Shown here in pieces: positions 33,156-41,062 of a DNA stretch of 64,000 nt (the stretch's first letter is position 1; every line of letters begins with the position of its first letter). Where the stretch lies: assembly GCA_027858855.1 (NCBI GenBank), contig JAQIBV010000007.1:62001-126000 (forward strand). The letters run 5' to 3'. The position numbers and the translations under genes are program-made. Source of the stretch: Spirochaetota bacterium. Its GTDB lineage: Bacteria > Spirochaetota > UBA4802 > JAFGJZ01. The notes under the pieces are model-generated. The model was not told where the DNA came from. It made no database searches and was given only the letters and a program-made list of their open reading frames with translations.

Positions 33156-33929
33156 TTACCCGACCATCTGTAAAATATAGGTGAAGAAGTAGTCAGAGAT
33201 TAAAATAACCATAGAAGACTTAACAACCGCAGTAATGGTAGACTTACCGACGCCCTCGGCTCCACCTGTGGTTTTAAATCCTTCAAATGTCGCAATTATT
33301 GATATCTCAATTCCAAAGAAGAATGATTTTATTATTCCCGACAAAAAATCCATGGATGATGTATATTTGATTACATTAGTCAGATACTGCTCTAACGATA
33401 TGTCTAAGGCGAAATATCCAATAAAGGCTCCACCTGACACTCCAACAAAGTCGGATATAACTGTCAGAGCTGGTGTCATAATTATGCATGAAAGAAAACG
33501 GGGTACTGAAAGATACTGTACAGGATTGGCTGAGAGGGTGATGAGTGCATCAATTTGTTCTGTTACTTTCATCGTACCAATTTGCGCTGCAATGGCCGAT
33601 CCGACACGTCCAGCGAGAAGGAGTGCTGTAAGTACAGGTGCCAGCTCGCGAAACATTGCGATGGTAACTGCTGAACCAATATAGATGGAAGATCCCGGCA
33701 TTTGCGCTTCCATCGCATTACCGATTTGAAGTGCCATTACCATTCCGGTAAAGAAGATAGTTATCGATGTTACTGGGATAGATTTATAACCGATTTCGAG
33801 AAGGTTATGCATCAGGTTACGAAAATCAAATGGAGTTTTAAATATCCAGCGGATCGTCTCTTTGAAGAAAATGGCATACTGACCAAACTCTTCAAAGAAG
33901 TGCATTGTTCCCTTTAAAAACGAATTCAT
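33156..33929 (-). CDS. mlaE: MlaE-family ABC transporter permease (phospholipid trafficking)
   Basis: The 257-residue integral membrane protein is a typical MlaE/YrbE permease. After an N-terminal amphipathic helix come the conserved IPVTSITIFFTGMVMALQ, AMFRELAPVLTALLLAGRVG and SAIAAQIGTMKVTEQIDAL blocks and further TM segments with GGAFIGYFALD. MlaE forms the core of the inner-membrane complex that moves phospholipid between membranes of diderm bacteria. The ATPase mlaF and substrate-binding mlaD partners are not adjacent here; upstream is dnaB and downstream DUF4416. Start ATG 33929 has GGAG about 11 nt away. Confidence 0.92.
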   Translation of the reverse strand: MNSFLKGTMHFFEEFGQYAIFFKETIRWIFKTPFDFRNLMHNLLEIGYKSIPVTSITIFFTGMVMALQIGNAMEAQMPGSSIYIGSAVTIAMFRELAPVLTALLLAGRVGSAIAAQIGTMKVTEQIDALITLSANPVQYLSVPRFLSCIIMTPALTVISDFVGVSGGAFIGYFALDISLEQYLTNVIKYTSSMDFLSGIIKSFFFGIEISIIATFEGFKTTGGAEGVGKSTITAVVKSSMVILISDYFFTYILQMVG

Positions 33930-33970
33930 AATTCGTGTTTCTCCACTCTGTTATTTAATCCACAAGTCTA

Positions 33971-35314
33971 TTAATCAGGATAGGTGTGAATAGTCTCAAC
34001 ATTGTTGAATTTTGTAAATTTGTCCCAAAATAGCAGTTCAACATCACCAATCGGACCATTACGCTGTTTAGCAATTATTATATCGGCATATCCCTTTCTT
34101 TCAGAATCCCGATTAACACGATCTTCGCGGAAAATGAACATGACTACGTCGGCATCCTGCTCAATTGAACCTGATTCACGAAGATCAGAGAGAATTGGTT
34201 TCTGATCTGATCGCGATTCGACGGCACGTGACAGCTGTGAAAGTGCCAGAATAGGGCAGTCCAGTTCGCGAGCAAGCAGCTTTAATCCACGTGAAATTTC
34301 GGCAACCTGTTGCTGGCGATCAACACGGGATGTCGAAGATATCAGCTGGATGTAATCTATGATAATCATTCCCAGTTTTTGTTTCTGTGTAGCCCGTCGT
34401 GCTTTTGCGCGGATGTCGGTTATGGTAACTCCCGGTGTATCATCAATGAGAATAGGAGCATTTCTGAACTTTTCAGCTACCTGGTTAATTGTACGCATCT
34501 CATCAGAGCTAAGATGGCCGGTTCTTAATCGTTGTGCGTCGATTAGTCCTTCTACACAGATTAGTCGTTGCAGGAGGTGCGTAGATGGCATCTCAAGAGA
34601 AAAGAAAAACACCGGTTTATTCTGTTCAAGAACTATGTGGTTCATGAAGTTCAATGCCAGTGCGGTCTTACCCATAGAAGGACGGGCAGCTAGAATAAGC
34701 AGTTCAGATTCATGAAAACCGGTAAGCATCTTGTCGATATCTGTAAAACCGCAGGAGAGACCGGTAACAGCTCTCTTGTTTTCATGAAGAAAATTTATCT
34801 GCTCAAGGGTCTTTTTTACAATCTCTTCAATAGTCTCGATGTCAGATGTTATACGACGTTCTGTCACACGGAAGATATCACGTTCCGCTTCATCAAGCAT
34901 TGTTGGTGTATCAACGGCAAGATCGTGACACCTTACAGCTACATCACGAGAAACGTTTATTAGCATTCGTCGTAATGAGAGCTCTTTGATGCGTTTTGCA
35001 TAGTATTCGGCATTGGCTGAGGTTGAAACGGTCTGGTACAATTCTGCAAGATAGGCGTCTCCACCTGCACGCTCAAATTGCTTATTATCCAGCAAGTTCT
35101 GTTTTACGGTTAAAAGGTCTATAGGGCTGTTTGATCGGTCAAGATTTGCTACTGCATCGAATATAATTCGATGTTTTTCCAGATAAAAATCATCAGGGGC
35201 GAGCACGTCAAGAACCTTGACGAGCGCTTCCCTGCTGATTGTTATAGCAGCGATACATGAAGCTTCGGCTTCCAGATCATGAGGAGGTACCTGCTGCATG
35301 TTATGCTGTTGCAT
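33971..35314 (-). CDS. dnaB: Replicative DNA helicase
   Basis: This hexameric 5'-3' helicase unwinds the fork. I start at ATG 35314 (AGGAG about 9 nt upstream), giving 447 residues. The longer frame from TTG 35335 overlaps rplI. The N-terminal primase-binding domain begins PHDLEAEASCIAAI; the RecA-like domain has Walker A ARPSMGKTALALN, MIIIDYIQLI as Walker B, and DLRESGSIEQDADVVMFIFR. No intein is present. It lies 7 nt after rplI in the common rpsF-ssb-rpsR-rplI-dnaB order. A possible loader is encoded at 52090. Confidence 0.97.
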   Translation of the reverse strand: MQQHNMQQVPPHDLEAEASCIAAITISREALVKVLDVLAPDDFYLEKHRIIFDAVANLDRSNSPIDLLTVKQNLLDNKQFERAGGDAYLAELYQTVSTSANAEYYAKRIKELSLRRMLINVSRDVAVRCHDLAVDTPTMLDEAERDIFRVTERRITSDIETIEEIVKKTLEQINFLHENKRAVTGLSCGFTDIDKMLTGFHESELLILAARPSMGKTALALNFMNHIVLEQNKPVFFFSLEMPSTHLLQRLICVEGLIDAQRLRTGHLSSDEMRTINQVAEKFRNAPILIDDTPGVTITDIRAKARRATQKQKLGMIIIDYIQLISSTSRVDRQQQVAEISRGLKLLARELDCPILALSQLSRAVESRSDQKPILSDLRESGSIEQDADVVMFIFREDRVNRDSERKGYADIIIAKQRNGPIGDVELLFWDKFTKFNNVETIHTYPD

Positions 35315-35321
35315 ATTGTGA

Positions 35322-35765
35322 TTACTCCTGCTCAACGGTCACTTTAACTTCAGAAATAATTCCTTCGTCAAGTTTGACTGAAACTGTGTATTCACCAATT
35401 TTTCTGATAGGTTGCTCGAGTTCAATCTTACGCTTATCAATCTCAAAACCCGCTTCAGAAAGTTTTTTAGCTATGTCAATTGAAGTGACTGCACCAAAGA
35501 GTTTTCCATCTTCTCCGACCTTTGCCTTGAAAACGAGTGATAGCTCCTTAAGTTTATCCGAAACAGAGTCGCTGATTTTCTTCCGCTTCTCTTTCTTGAC
35601 CTTAATGAGGTGTTTCTGCTGTTCAATAGCAGCTTTGCTTGATTCATTAAATTTTATAACAATTTTTTTAGGAATCAGATAGTTGCGGGCATATCCATCG
35701 GCGACATCCTTAACATCGCCTGCATCACCCAGGTTAGCAACATCCTTTTGAAGTATTACTTTCAT
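35322..35765 (-). CDS. rplI: 50S ribosomal protein L9
   Basis: 147 residues from ATG 35765 (GGAGAGA upstream), starting MKVILQKDVANLGDAGDVKD, the conserved rRNA-binding N-domain. VADGYARNYLIPK follows, then a long central helix and the C-domain (FGAVTSIDIAKKL). L9 binds 23S rRNA and helps keep the reading frame. The upstream ORF extension of 11 codons lacks a start signal. It sits between the DUF2232 gene and dnaB. Its last bases serve as the dnaB ribosome binding site. Confidence 0.97.
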   Translation of the reverse strand: MKVILQKDVANLGDAGDVKDVADGYARNYLIPKKIVIKFNESSKAAIEQQKHLIKVKKEKRKKISDSVSDKLKELSLVFKAKVGEDGKLFGAVTSIDIAKKLSEAGFEIDKRKIELEQPIRKIGEYTVSVKLDEGIISEVKVTVEQE

Positions 35766-35842
35766 TGTTCTCTCCAGCCTTAATATTAGGCGTATCAAAA
35801 TTTGATTATTTCTGCGTGATAGTTAATTTTTATGCAATCACG

Positions 35843-36733
35843 CTATTTTTTTTCACTATCAGTTGTTCTGTTAAAACCTCTGAAATCGGTCCATACGTCA
35901 AGCAGGCCCAGCCCGGCAAGCATAACGGCAATAACCGGAAAGTAGCTTGCGTTAAATATCAGTGTCATTGCAATTCCAAGAGGAAGAATAAACAAAGGGA
36001 GCTTTTTCCGCATAAGAAAGTGGCGGATTATCCCCATCGACTGAATAAAATAGAGCGTTATCAGCATAAACAGCCCATTTATACAGATAGTGAACAGTAT
36101 CTGTGACATCTCCGGTTTAATAAAGATGAAACCGGCTAAGAAAGCGATGAGCAGCAAAACGATCCTTTCATCCAGTTTGAAAAATTCAATTCCTTTCATA
36201 ATGATGACCTTTTTAATAACATAAAAGGTGTATATTAGCCGTAAAAAAAAGTAGGTAATAACCGTCATGAAAAGACTGTTCAAAAACAGGTAGTAGGGTT
36301 CGATGTGATACTCTTTAATGGTATTAATATAAAAAGCAATCGCTTCAACATTTGCTTCCATAGCTTCGGTCTGCTCGGGTAACTGTGAGACCTGTTTTTT
36401 TAACTGGCCCAACAGTTCTAAAAAAACATCGCTTCCTGTAAAGTAAAGCATGTAATAATAGTGAATGCACAGCATAGCCGCCAACGAAAACGAGGTGGTT
36501 AAGATGTAAAACTGCACCGAAAGGCGGTAGCGGAATGTTAAACCGGCAACAGTTGCTATTGTCAGAAGAGTCAATACCGTTGAAAGACTCACAAATGAAT
36601 CTCCAATGGTAAAAATAGCAGCTAAAGTGACGATAAAAATTCCAGAGAGCACCTTATAGCCCCATTTATAGACGGGAAGAGATATCCCGGCAATAAGCAG
36701 GCTGCCGAAAACTATTATTACACCAGTAGACAT
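35843..36733 (-). CDS. DUF2232 family membrane protein
   Basis: A 296-residue protein with about eight hydrophobic segments in two clusters, separated by an extracytoplasmic or cytoplasmic helix (LGQLKKQVSQLPEQTEAMEA). The second cluster with FFKLDERIVLLLIAFLAGF and YFIQSMGIIRHFLMRKK matches the pattern of DUF2232 (YybS-like) proteins, which often lie between rpsR and rplI, exactly as here. The function is unknown. It starts 6 nt after the rpsR stop and is certainly part of the ribosomal/replication operon. Confidence 0.85.
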   Translation of the reverse strand: MSTGVIIVFGSLLIAGISLPVYKWGYKVLSGIFIVTLAAIFTIGDSFVSLSTVLTLLTIATVAGLTFRYRLSVQFYILTTSFSLAAMLCIHYYYMLYFTGSDVFLELLGQLKKQVSQLPEQTEAMEANVEAIAFYINTIKEYHIEPYYLFLNSLFMTVITYFFLRLIYTFYVIKKVIIMKGIEFFKLDERIVLLLIAFLAGFIFIKPEMSQILFTICINGLFMLITLYFIQSMGIIRHFLMRKKLPLFILPLGIAMTLIFNASYFPVIAVMLAGLGLLDVWTDFRGFNRTTDSEKK

Positions 36734-36739
36734 AAACTT

Positions 36740-37132
36740 TTATAACTCGACGAATGGTAAAAGAGCAATCATTCGAGCACGTTTGACTTCTGAGGCAAGT
36801 CGTCTCTGATGCTTTGAGCATGTTCCGGTTATTCTGCGTGGCAATATTTTTCCACGTTCAGTAAGAAAGCGTTCCAGAACATCCGGTTTTTTGTAATCAA
36901 TTGCAACATCTTTATTGTGGCAAAATTTGCATACTTTTTTACGAAAGCGTGGGACTCGGCGCGGTTTGCGATCAGATTGGTTAGAACCTGGACGGCTGTT
37001 GCGCTGATCACCTCTTTGATCACTTCGTTGAGCAGGTCTTCTCTCTTCGGGTTTTGCATCCTCTTTCGGTGCTTCACTTTTCTGAGCAGGCTCGGAAGAG
37101 GGTTCTTCAACTTTTTTTATCTCGTCAGACAT
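36740..37132 (-). CDS. rpsR: 30S ribosomal protein S18 with long N-terminal extension
   Basis: I start at ATG 37132, preceded by AAGGAGATAAAT, giving 130 residues. The C-terminal 75 residues are standard S18 ([40 protein letters not shown]) with a Zn-type cysteine set (CKFCHNK plus CSKH). The first 50 or so residues are a hydrophilic low-complexity extension rich in Glu/Lys/Ser/Pro/Arg/Gln ([20 protein letters not shown]), absent from ordinary S18. S18 pairs with S6 on the small-subunit platform, and rpsF and ssb lie upstream as usual. Confidence 0.94.
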   Translation of the reverse strand: MSDEIKKVEEPSSEPAQKSEAPKEDAKPEERRPAQRSDQRGDQRNSRPGSNQSDRKPRRVPRFRKKVCKFCHNKDVAIDYKKPDVLERFLTERGKILPRRITGTCSKHQRRLASEVKRARMIALLPFVEL

Positions 37133-37280
37133 ATTTATCTCCTTAAGTAACCACCTGCGTGGTTGTGGATTTGTGCGGTAGCACAAAAATTCTTCTTGGA
37201 TATCCACTAATGTTGCGTGTTCGCTATGCGAATGTGGTATCCATATATACTACGAAAGAGCGGTGGCTTTTCTGATCAAC

Positions 37281-37736
37281 CTAAAAAGGAATATCATCAT
37301 CGTTAAGAAATGTCTCTGATGAACCTTCAGATTGTGAGTATTGGTCGCCTTTGTCGGATGTTGAATCCGGCATAGGGTAACCGTCACCCCCCTGATTTTC
37401 CTGATTAAATGAAAGAAATTGAAAATTATCAGTCACGATCTCGACAGTGTTACGGTTATTACCTTCGTTATCCTGCCAACGTCGCTGCTGCAATCTTCCA
37501 TCGATAGCTATGCGCTGTCCTTTTTTTGCAAACCGAGCCAGAGCTTCGGCCGCTTTTCCCCAGATTAAGCAGTTGAAATATGACACTTCCTCTCTGCGTT
37601 CATTGTTAACAACATAGATTCTGTTATTAGCTATTGAAAATGTTGTTATTGAAGTACCGCTTGGAATCTGTCGGATTTCAGGATCGCGTGTTAACCGTCC
37701 GATTACATTAACCCGGTTGATATCAGATGATGCCAT
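37281..37736 (-). CDS. ssb: Single-stranded DNA-binding protein
   Basis: The 151-residue protein has an N-terminal OB fold (NRVNVIGRLTRDPEIRQIPS, FNCLIWGKAAEALARFAKKG, IDGRLQQRRWQD), a flexible Gly/Gln/Asp/Ser-rich linker, and the acidic tip DDDIPF that recruits replication and repair proteins. GAGGGG precedes the ATG. It lies between rpsF and rpsR, as is usual, so replication and ribosomal genes share expression. Confidence 0.97.
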   Translation of the reverse strand: MASSDINRVNVIGRLTRDPEIRQIPSGTSITTFSIANNRIYVVNNERREEVSYFNCLIWGKAAEALARFAKKGQRIAIDGRLQQRRWQDNEGNNRNTVEIVTDNFQFLSFNQENQGGDGYPMPDSTSDKGDQYSQSEGSSETFLNDDDIPF

Positions 37737-37863
37737 TGTATCCCCTCATGTTTTGATTTCTTTGAGAACTGATATACGGCAGTTCTCTGACCGGCGACTA
37801 TAACAAAACGGACCATCCTGCAGGCTTCGTTTAGTAAGACGATTTACCCGCATTTAGTCTGTT

Positions 37864-38151
37864 TTATGAAGCCTGTTTTTCGTCGACTAGAACAAACATC
37901 GATCGAAGAAAAACTTCATTCAGGCCGATTTCATTAGCAACTTTTTCAACAGCTTCAGGTAGTGCTTCCACAATCTTAAATATGTAGTAGGCTTCTTTCT
38001 GATCGTTGATAGGGTAGGCGAGTTTTTTTTGACCCCAGTCTTCGTCTGATTTGATTGTAACGCCGTGTTTTGTTAGTATAGAGGCAAAAGCTTCTTTTCC
38101 CTCTTCAAGTTTGTTAGAGCGTACAACAGTGGTAAGTTCGTATGTTCTCAT
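37864..38151 (-). CDS. rpsF: 30S ribosomal protein S6
   Basis: 95 residues with the S6 ferredoxin-like fold: MRTYELTTVVRSNKLEEGKE, EDWGQKKLAYPINDQKEAYY and NEVFLRSMFVLVDEK. It binds with S18 on 16S rRNA. AAGGAGGA precedes the ATG. It is the first gene of the leftward rpsF-ssb-rpsR-DUF2232-rplI-dnaB-mlaE-DUF4416 block, and the 510-bp region upstream should carry the operon promoter and leader. Confidence 0.97.
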   Translation of the reverse strand: MRTYELTTVVRSNKLEEGKEAFASILTKHGVTIKSDEDWGQKKLAYPINDQKEAYYIFKIVEALPEAVEKVANEIGLNEVFLRSMFVLVDEKQAS

Positions 38152-38674
38152 TGTTCCTCCTTCCTATGGAATTTTTGCTAAAATACATAATGGAAACCCC
38201 ACGGGACCTGTTAAACAGCAGTTTTAAAAGAGTCACCTGTTTGAAAAACCGTAGAACAGGATTTTCAAGATGCAACGTCTCTTAGACTGCGGTTTTAGCA
38301 ATCTCCCTCTGTAAATAAACATTTGCAAGAATACTCATTCCTGGTGGAATAATTCTTTGGGTAACACATAAAGTCCTTAACAAACAGGCTTTTATCAGAT
38401 TACCAATGCAAATAGTGCAATTTACCGAAGCTCCTTAAAGTTTTTAGCAGAAAGGCATATTTCAAAACAATAGTCCGGATTACAGCTCATTTGAGCAACA
38501 ATAATTTTTTTATCTTAGCAAGAAACCTCCTTTTTTAGTTGTGAATAGGTCAAAAACCTATATTTAAGATTGAAGTGTGTAAGCAGGTGTAATAGTATTT
38601 CGCTTGACTGTTAAAAGTGCTCTCAGTAAAGTCGGGCGGGTAGATATAGTTATTCGAAAAGGGTGAAAATTGTT
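38152..38674. other. rpsF operon upstream region with potential leader structures
   Basis: Read leftward it offers several alternative stems. AAAACCG (minus, near 38295) pairs with CGGTTTT near 38250, with T residues following. CCTGTT and AACAGG copies also occur at more than one place (around 38212-38262). This could be an attenuator or an S6/S18-type autoregulatory leader, but I could not match the known S6:S18 motif. No ORF seen. The plus-strand end carries the STAS gene's ribosome binding site. Confidence 0.35.
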
Positions 38675-39025
38675 ATGAGTGGAAATTACAGTGTACGTTT
38701 TGAGCTTATCAGCGATGTACCGGTTATATACATTGTCGGAGATATGACTTCTGATGCGGATAGTGCTGTTGTTAAGGTTTTTCGTGAAATTAAGACAAAA
38801 CATGGTTTGAAAAGAATTATTTTCAACTTTTCCGAGACAAACTATATAAATTCGGCGGGGCTTGCAACTCTGATAAACATTATCCAGGAGATGGAGAAGG
38901 TAGAGGGCCAAGTTGTCTTTGCCGGTTTGACGACTCATTTTCAGAAGGTAATGGACATTGTAGGAATAACCGAATTTGTAAAAATTGTGGATACCAATGA
39001 GGGTGCGGTTTCTCTTTTGAGTTAG
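38675..39025 (+). CDS. STAS-domain anti-sigma factor antagonist
   Basis: A 116-residue single STAS domain starting MSGNYSVRFELISDVPVIYI, from ATG 38675 with AAAAGGG about 11 nt upstream (a GTG at 38663 is less likely). The site that is phosphorylated in SpoIIAA/RsbV reads NYINSAGLATLI, with the serine in place. Such proteins bind an anti-sigma kinase when unphosphorylated, and SpoIIE-type phosphatases reactivate them. Three PP2C-type proteins are encoded in this window, so this is a plausible substrate. No kinase or sigma gene is adjacent; dinG converges 6 nt downstream. Confidence 0.9.
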   Translation: MSGNYSVRFELISDVPVIYIVGDMTSDADSAVVKVFREIKTKHGLKRIIFNFSETNYINSAGLATLINIIQEMEKVEGQVVFAGLTTHFQKVMDIVGITEFVKIVDTNEGAVSLLS

Positions 39026-39031
39026 TACCTT

Positions 39032-41062
39032 TCAGTCTGCTTGGGGCTCTGTGCTACCTGTAATAATTTTTTGCTTCTTTGATCTTTCTTCATACATCTG
39101 CCTTAGTTCATCCATCGATTCTGCACGTCTGTGTTCGGGTAACGAGTTTAAAAAGAGTGATCCGTATGATTTATTTATAATTCGACTGTCCAGAACTATT
39201 AATGCTCCGTACTCGTTCTCTCCACGAAGCAGGCGTCCTGTTCCCTGACGGAATTTTATCACAGCTGTTGGAATGTGTAATTGCTCAAAGGCTCGGCCCC
39301 CCTGTTTTTCTATCTGTTCTGATCGTGCTGCTACATCGGGGCGATCAGGTGGTGAAAAAGGAAGTTGGGTAATAATTACTGCACGCAAAAGATCTCCCTG
39401 AAGGTCTATGCCCTGCCAGAAGGAGTGGGTTCCAAAAAGCAGGGCTCCGTTTTCTTTCTTATAGAGTGTAACTGCTTCTATTGCCGAAAATTCACTCTGC
39501 GAAATCAGTGGATAGTCACTCTGCTCTACCGTTTTTTCTTCACATAGATTAAGAAGTCGATACGAGTTAAACAGAACAAGGATATTGCCCTTCGTTATTG
39601 CGGCACATTCAATAATTGTGCGCGTAATATAATCGGCATAATGTGGCTGTGAAGGGTTATTGGTCGGGTGTGCTACATGGAAGATTAAATTATTCTTATA
39701 ATCAAATTCTGATTCCAGCTTTAAAAGCATAATCTCGTTTGCCTCATCGGTTGTTAAGCGCGAAACGAAAAAGTCGAATGAGTCGCCTACTGTAAGAGTT
39801 GCAGATGAAAATATAAGAGATGAATAGAAAGAGAAAATTTCTGAATTAAAAATTTTGGCCGGATCTATCGGTTGGCCATTAAAGGTGATATACGAACTGT
39901 TTTCTATCCAGAAAACCCAGTCGCTGGTTGGAGTTCGGGAGATCATTCCGAGGCTGGAGTGCAGTGATAACATTCGGGCCCGTATTCCATCGAGCAGGAA
40001 AAGCGTGTACTCATCACCATCCTTTTCATCTACAGTATTTGCACAGTCAATAAAACGCCCAAGGCTCGCTGTCAGATAGTCGGCACTCACGATGGGCCTA
40101 GTTACACGGAATGAGCTGTTTGAACCTGTAATTGCTGCAAGAAGTGTAAAAAAATAGGTGTACTCGTCCAGGATTGTGGCGAAAATATCCAGTAACTGCT
40201 CCCTTTTCTCGCCTTTGTTCAGTGCCAGCAGGGTTTTTCGTATTTCATCATCACTTAAGTCCTGTTTAAAAAAGTGTGCATCAATCGAGAACCCCAGTTG
40301 CTTGCAGCAGATGTCCGGAATGGCATGTGCTTCATCAAAGACTACGAAGTCAAAATAGGGGAGGTATGTTTTCCCAGTGTTGATGTGAGTAAAGAACAGG
40401 TAGTGGTTCATTATCAGAATATCGGCACTGTTCCATCGCAGGCGAGCCTGCTGCAGCATGCAATAACCGAAGTGTGGGCATTTTGAGCTTAAACAGAAGT
40501 CTTTGTCGCGGTGAATGTGTTTCCACATCGATTCAGGAAGAATTCCATCAATGCGGGTAAAGATGGAATTTTTTTCAATTGCTTCATTAATCAATGGAAC
40601 CTTTTTCATCTCATGTTTTGAAAAAAGACCAGCCGTAACTGCGTTTTCAAATTTACGGATGCACATATAGTTGCGGCTTCCAAGACATAGCTCGATTTTT
40701 ATTTCGCGACCGGCAATTGGTGTAAGTGCTTTTTGCAGAATTGGAATCTCTTTGGTGATGAGCTGGTTTTGTAGTGTTCGTGTCTCGGTTGAGAGGGCGC
40801 CGCGTTTGCCTTCTGCAACAGCATAGAGCAGTGAGGGTACAAGATAGGCGAGAGATTTGCCTATACCTGTGCCGGCTTCGACAGCAGCGTTTTTTTCAGA
40901 AAATAGTGCTTCAGCGATACTGTGGGCCATTTTTATCTGAGAGGGGCGGGTTCGATACCCCTTAAGAAGAGTTGCAAGCGGCCCGTTTTCAGAAAATATG
41001 GAGTCGATCTGCTCAGAATGCTCTTTAGTCAAATCTGAAGCTCGGGTAGCTGTCGACGACAC
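39032..41062 (-). CDS. DinG/XPD-family ATP-dependent DNA helicase
   Basis: The 676-residue protein has Walker A (EAGTGIGKSLAYLVP), the DEAH box (VVFDEAHAIPDICC) and the late motif FRQGTGRLLRGENEYGALIV. Four cysteines suited to the XPD-type 4Fe-4S cluster are placed in CLGSRNYMCIRKF and CLSSKCPHFGYCML. These helicases unwind 5'-3', resolving R-loops or damage structures. No N-terminal exonuclease domain is present. The assigned GTG start lies inside the previous gene (38-nt overlap) and lacks a clear ribosome binding site; a start slightly later (TTG in SDLTKE) is possible. Confidence 0.93.
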   Translation of the reverse strand: MSSTATRASDLTKEHSEQIDSIFSENGPLATLLKGYRTRPSQIKMAHSIAEALFSEKNAAVEAGTGIGKSLAYLVPSLLYAVAEGKRGALSTETRTLQNQLITKEIPILQKALTPIAGREIKIELCLGSRNYMCIRKFENAVTAGLFSKHEMKKVPLINEAIEKNSIFTRIDGILPESMWKHIHRDKDFCLSSKCPHFGYCMLQQARLRWNSADILIMNHYLFFTHINTGKTYLPYFDFVVFDEAHAIPDICCKQLGFSIDAHFFKQDLSDDEIRKTLLALNKGEKREQLLDIFATILDEYTYFFTLLAAITGSNSSFRVTRPIVSADYLTASLGRFIDCANTVDEKDGDEYTLFLLDGIRARMLSLHSSLGMISRTPTSDWVFWIENSSYITFNGQPIDPAKIFNSEIFSFYSSLIFSSATLTVGDSFDFFVSRLTTDEANEIMLLKLESEFDYKNNLIFHVAHPTNNPSQPHYADYITRTIIECAAITKGNILVLFNSYRLLNLCEEKTVEQSDYPLISQSEFSAIEAVTLYKKENGALLFGTHSFWQGIDLQGDLLRAVIITQLPFSPPDRPDVAARSEQIEKQGGRAFEQLHIPTAVIKFRQGTGRLLRGENEYGALIVLDSRIINKSYGSLFLNSLPEHRRAESMDELRQMYEERSKKQKIITGSTEPQAD

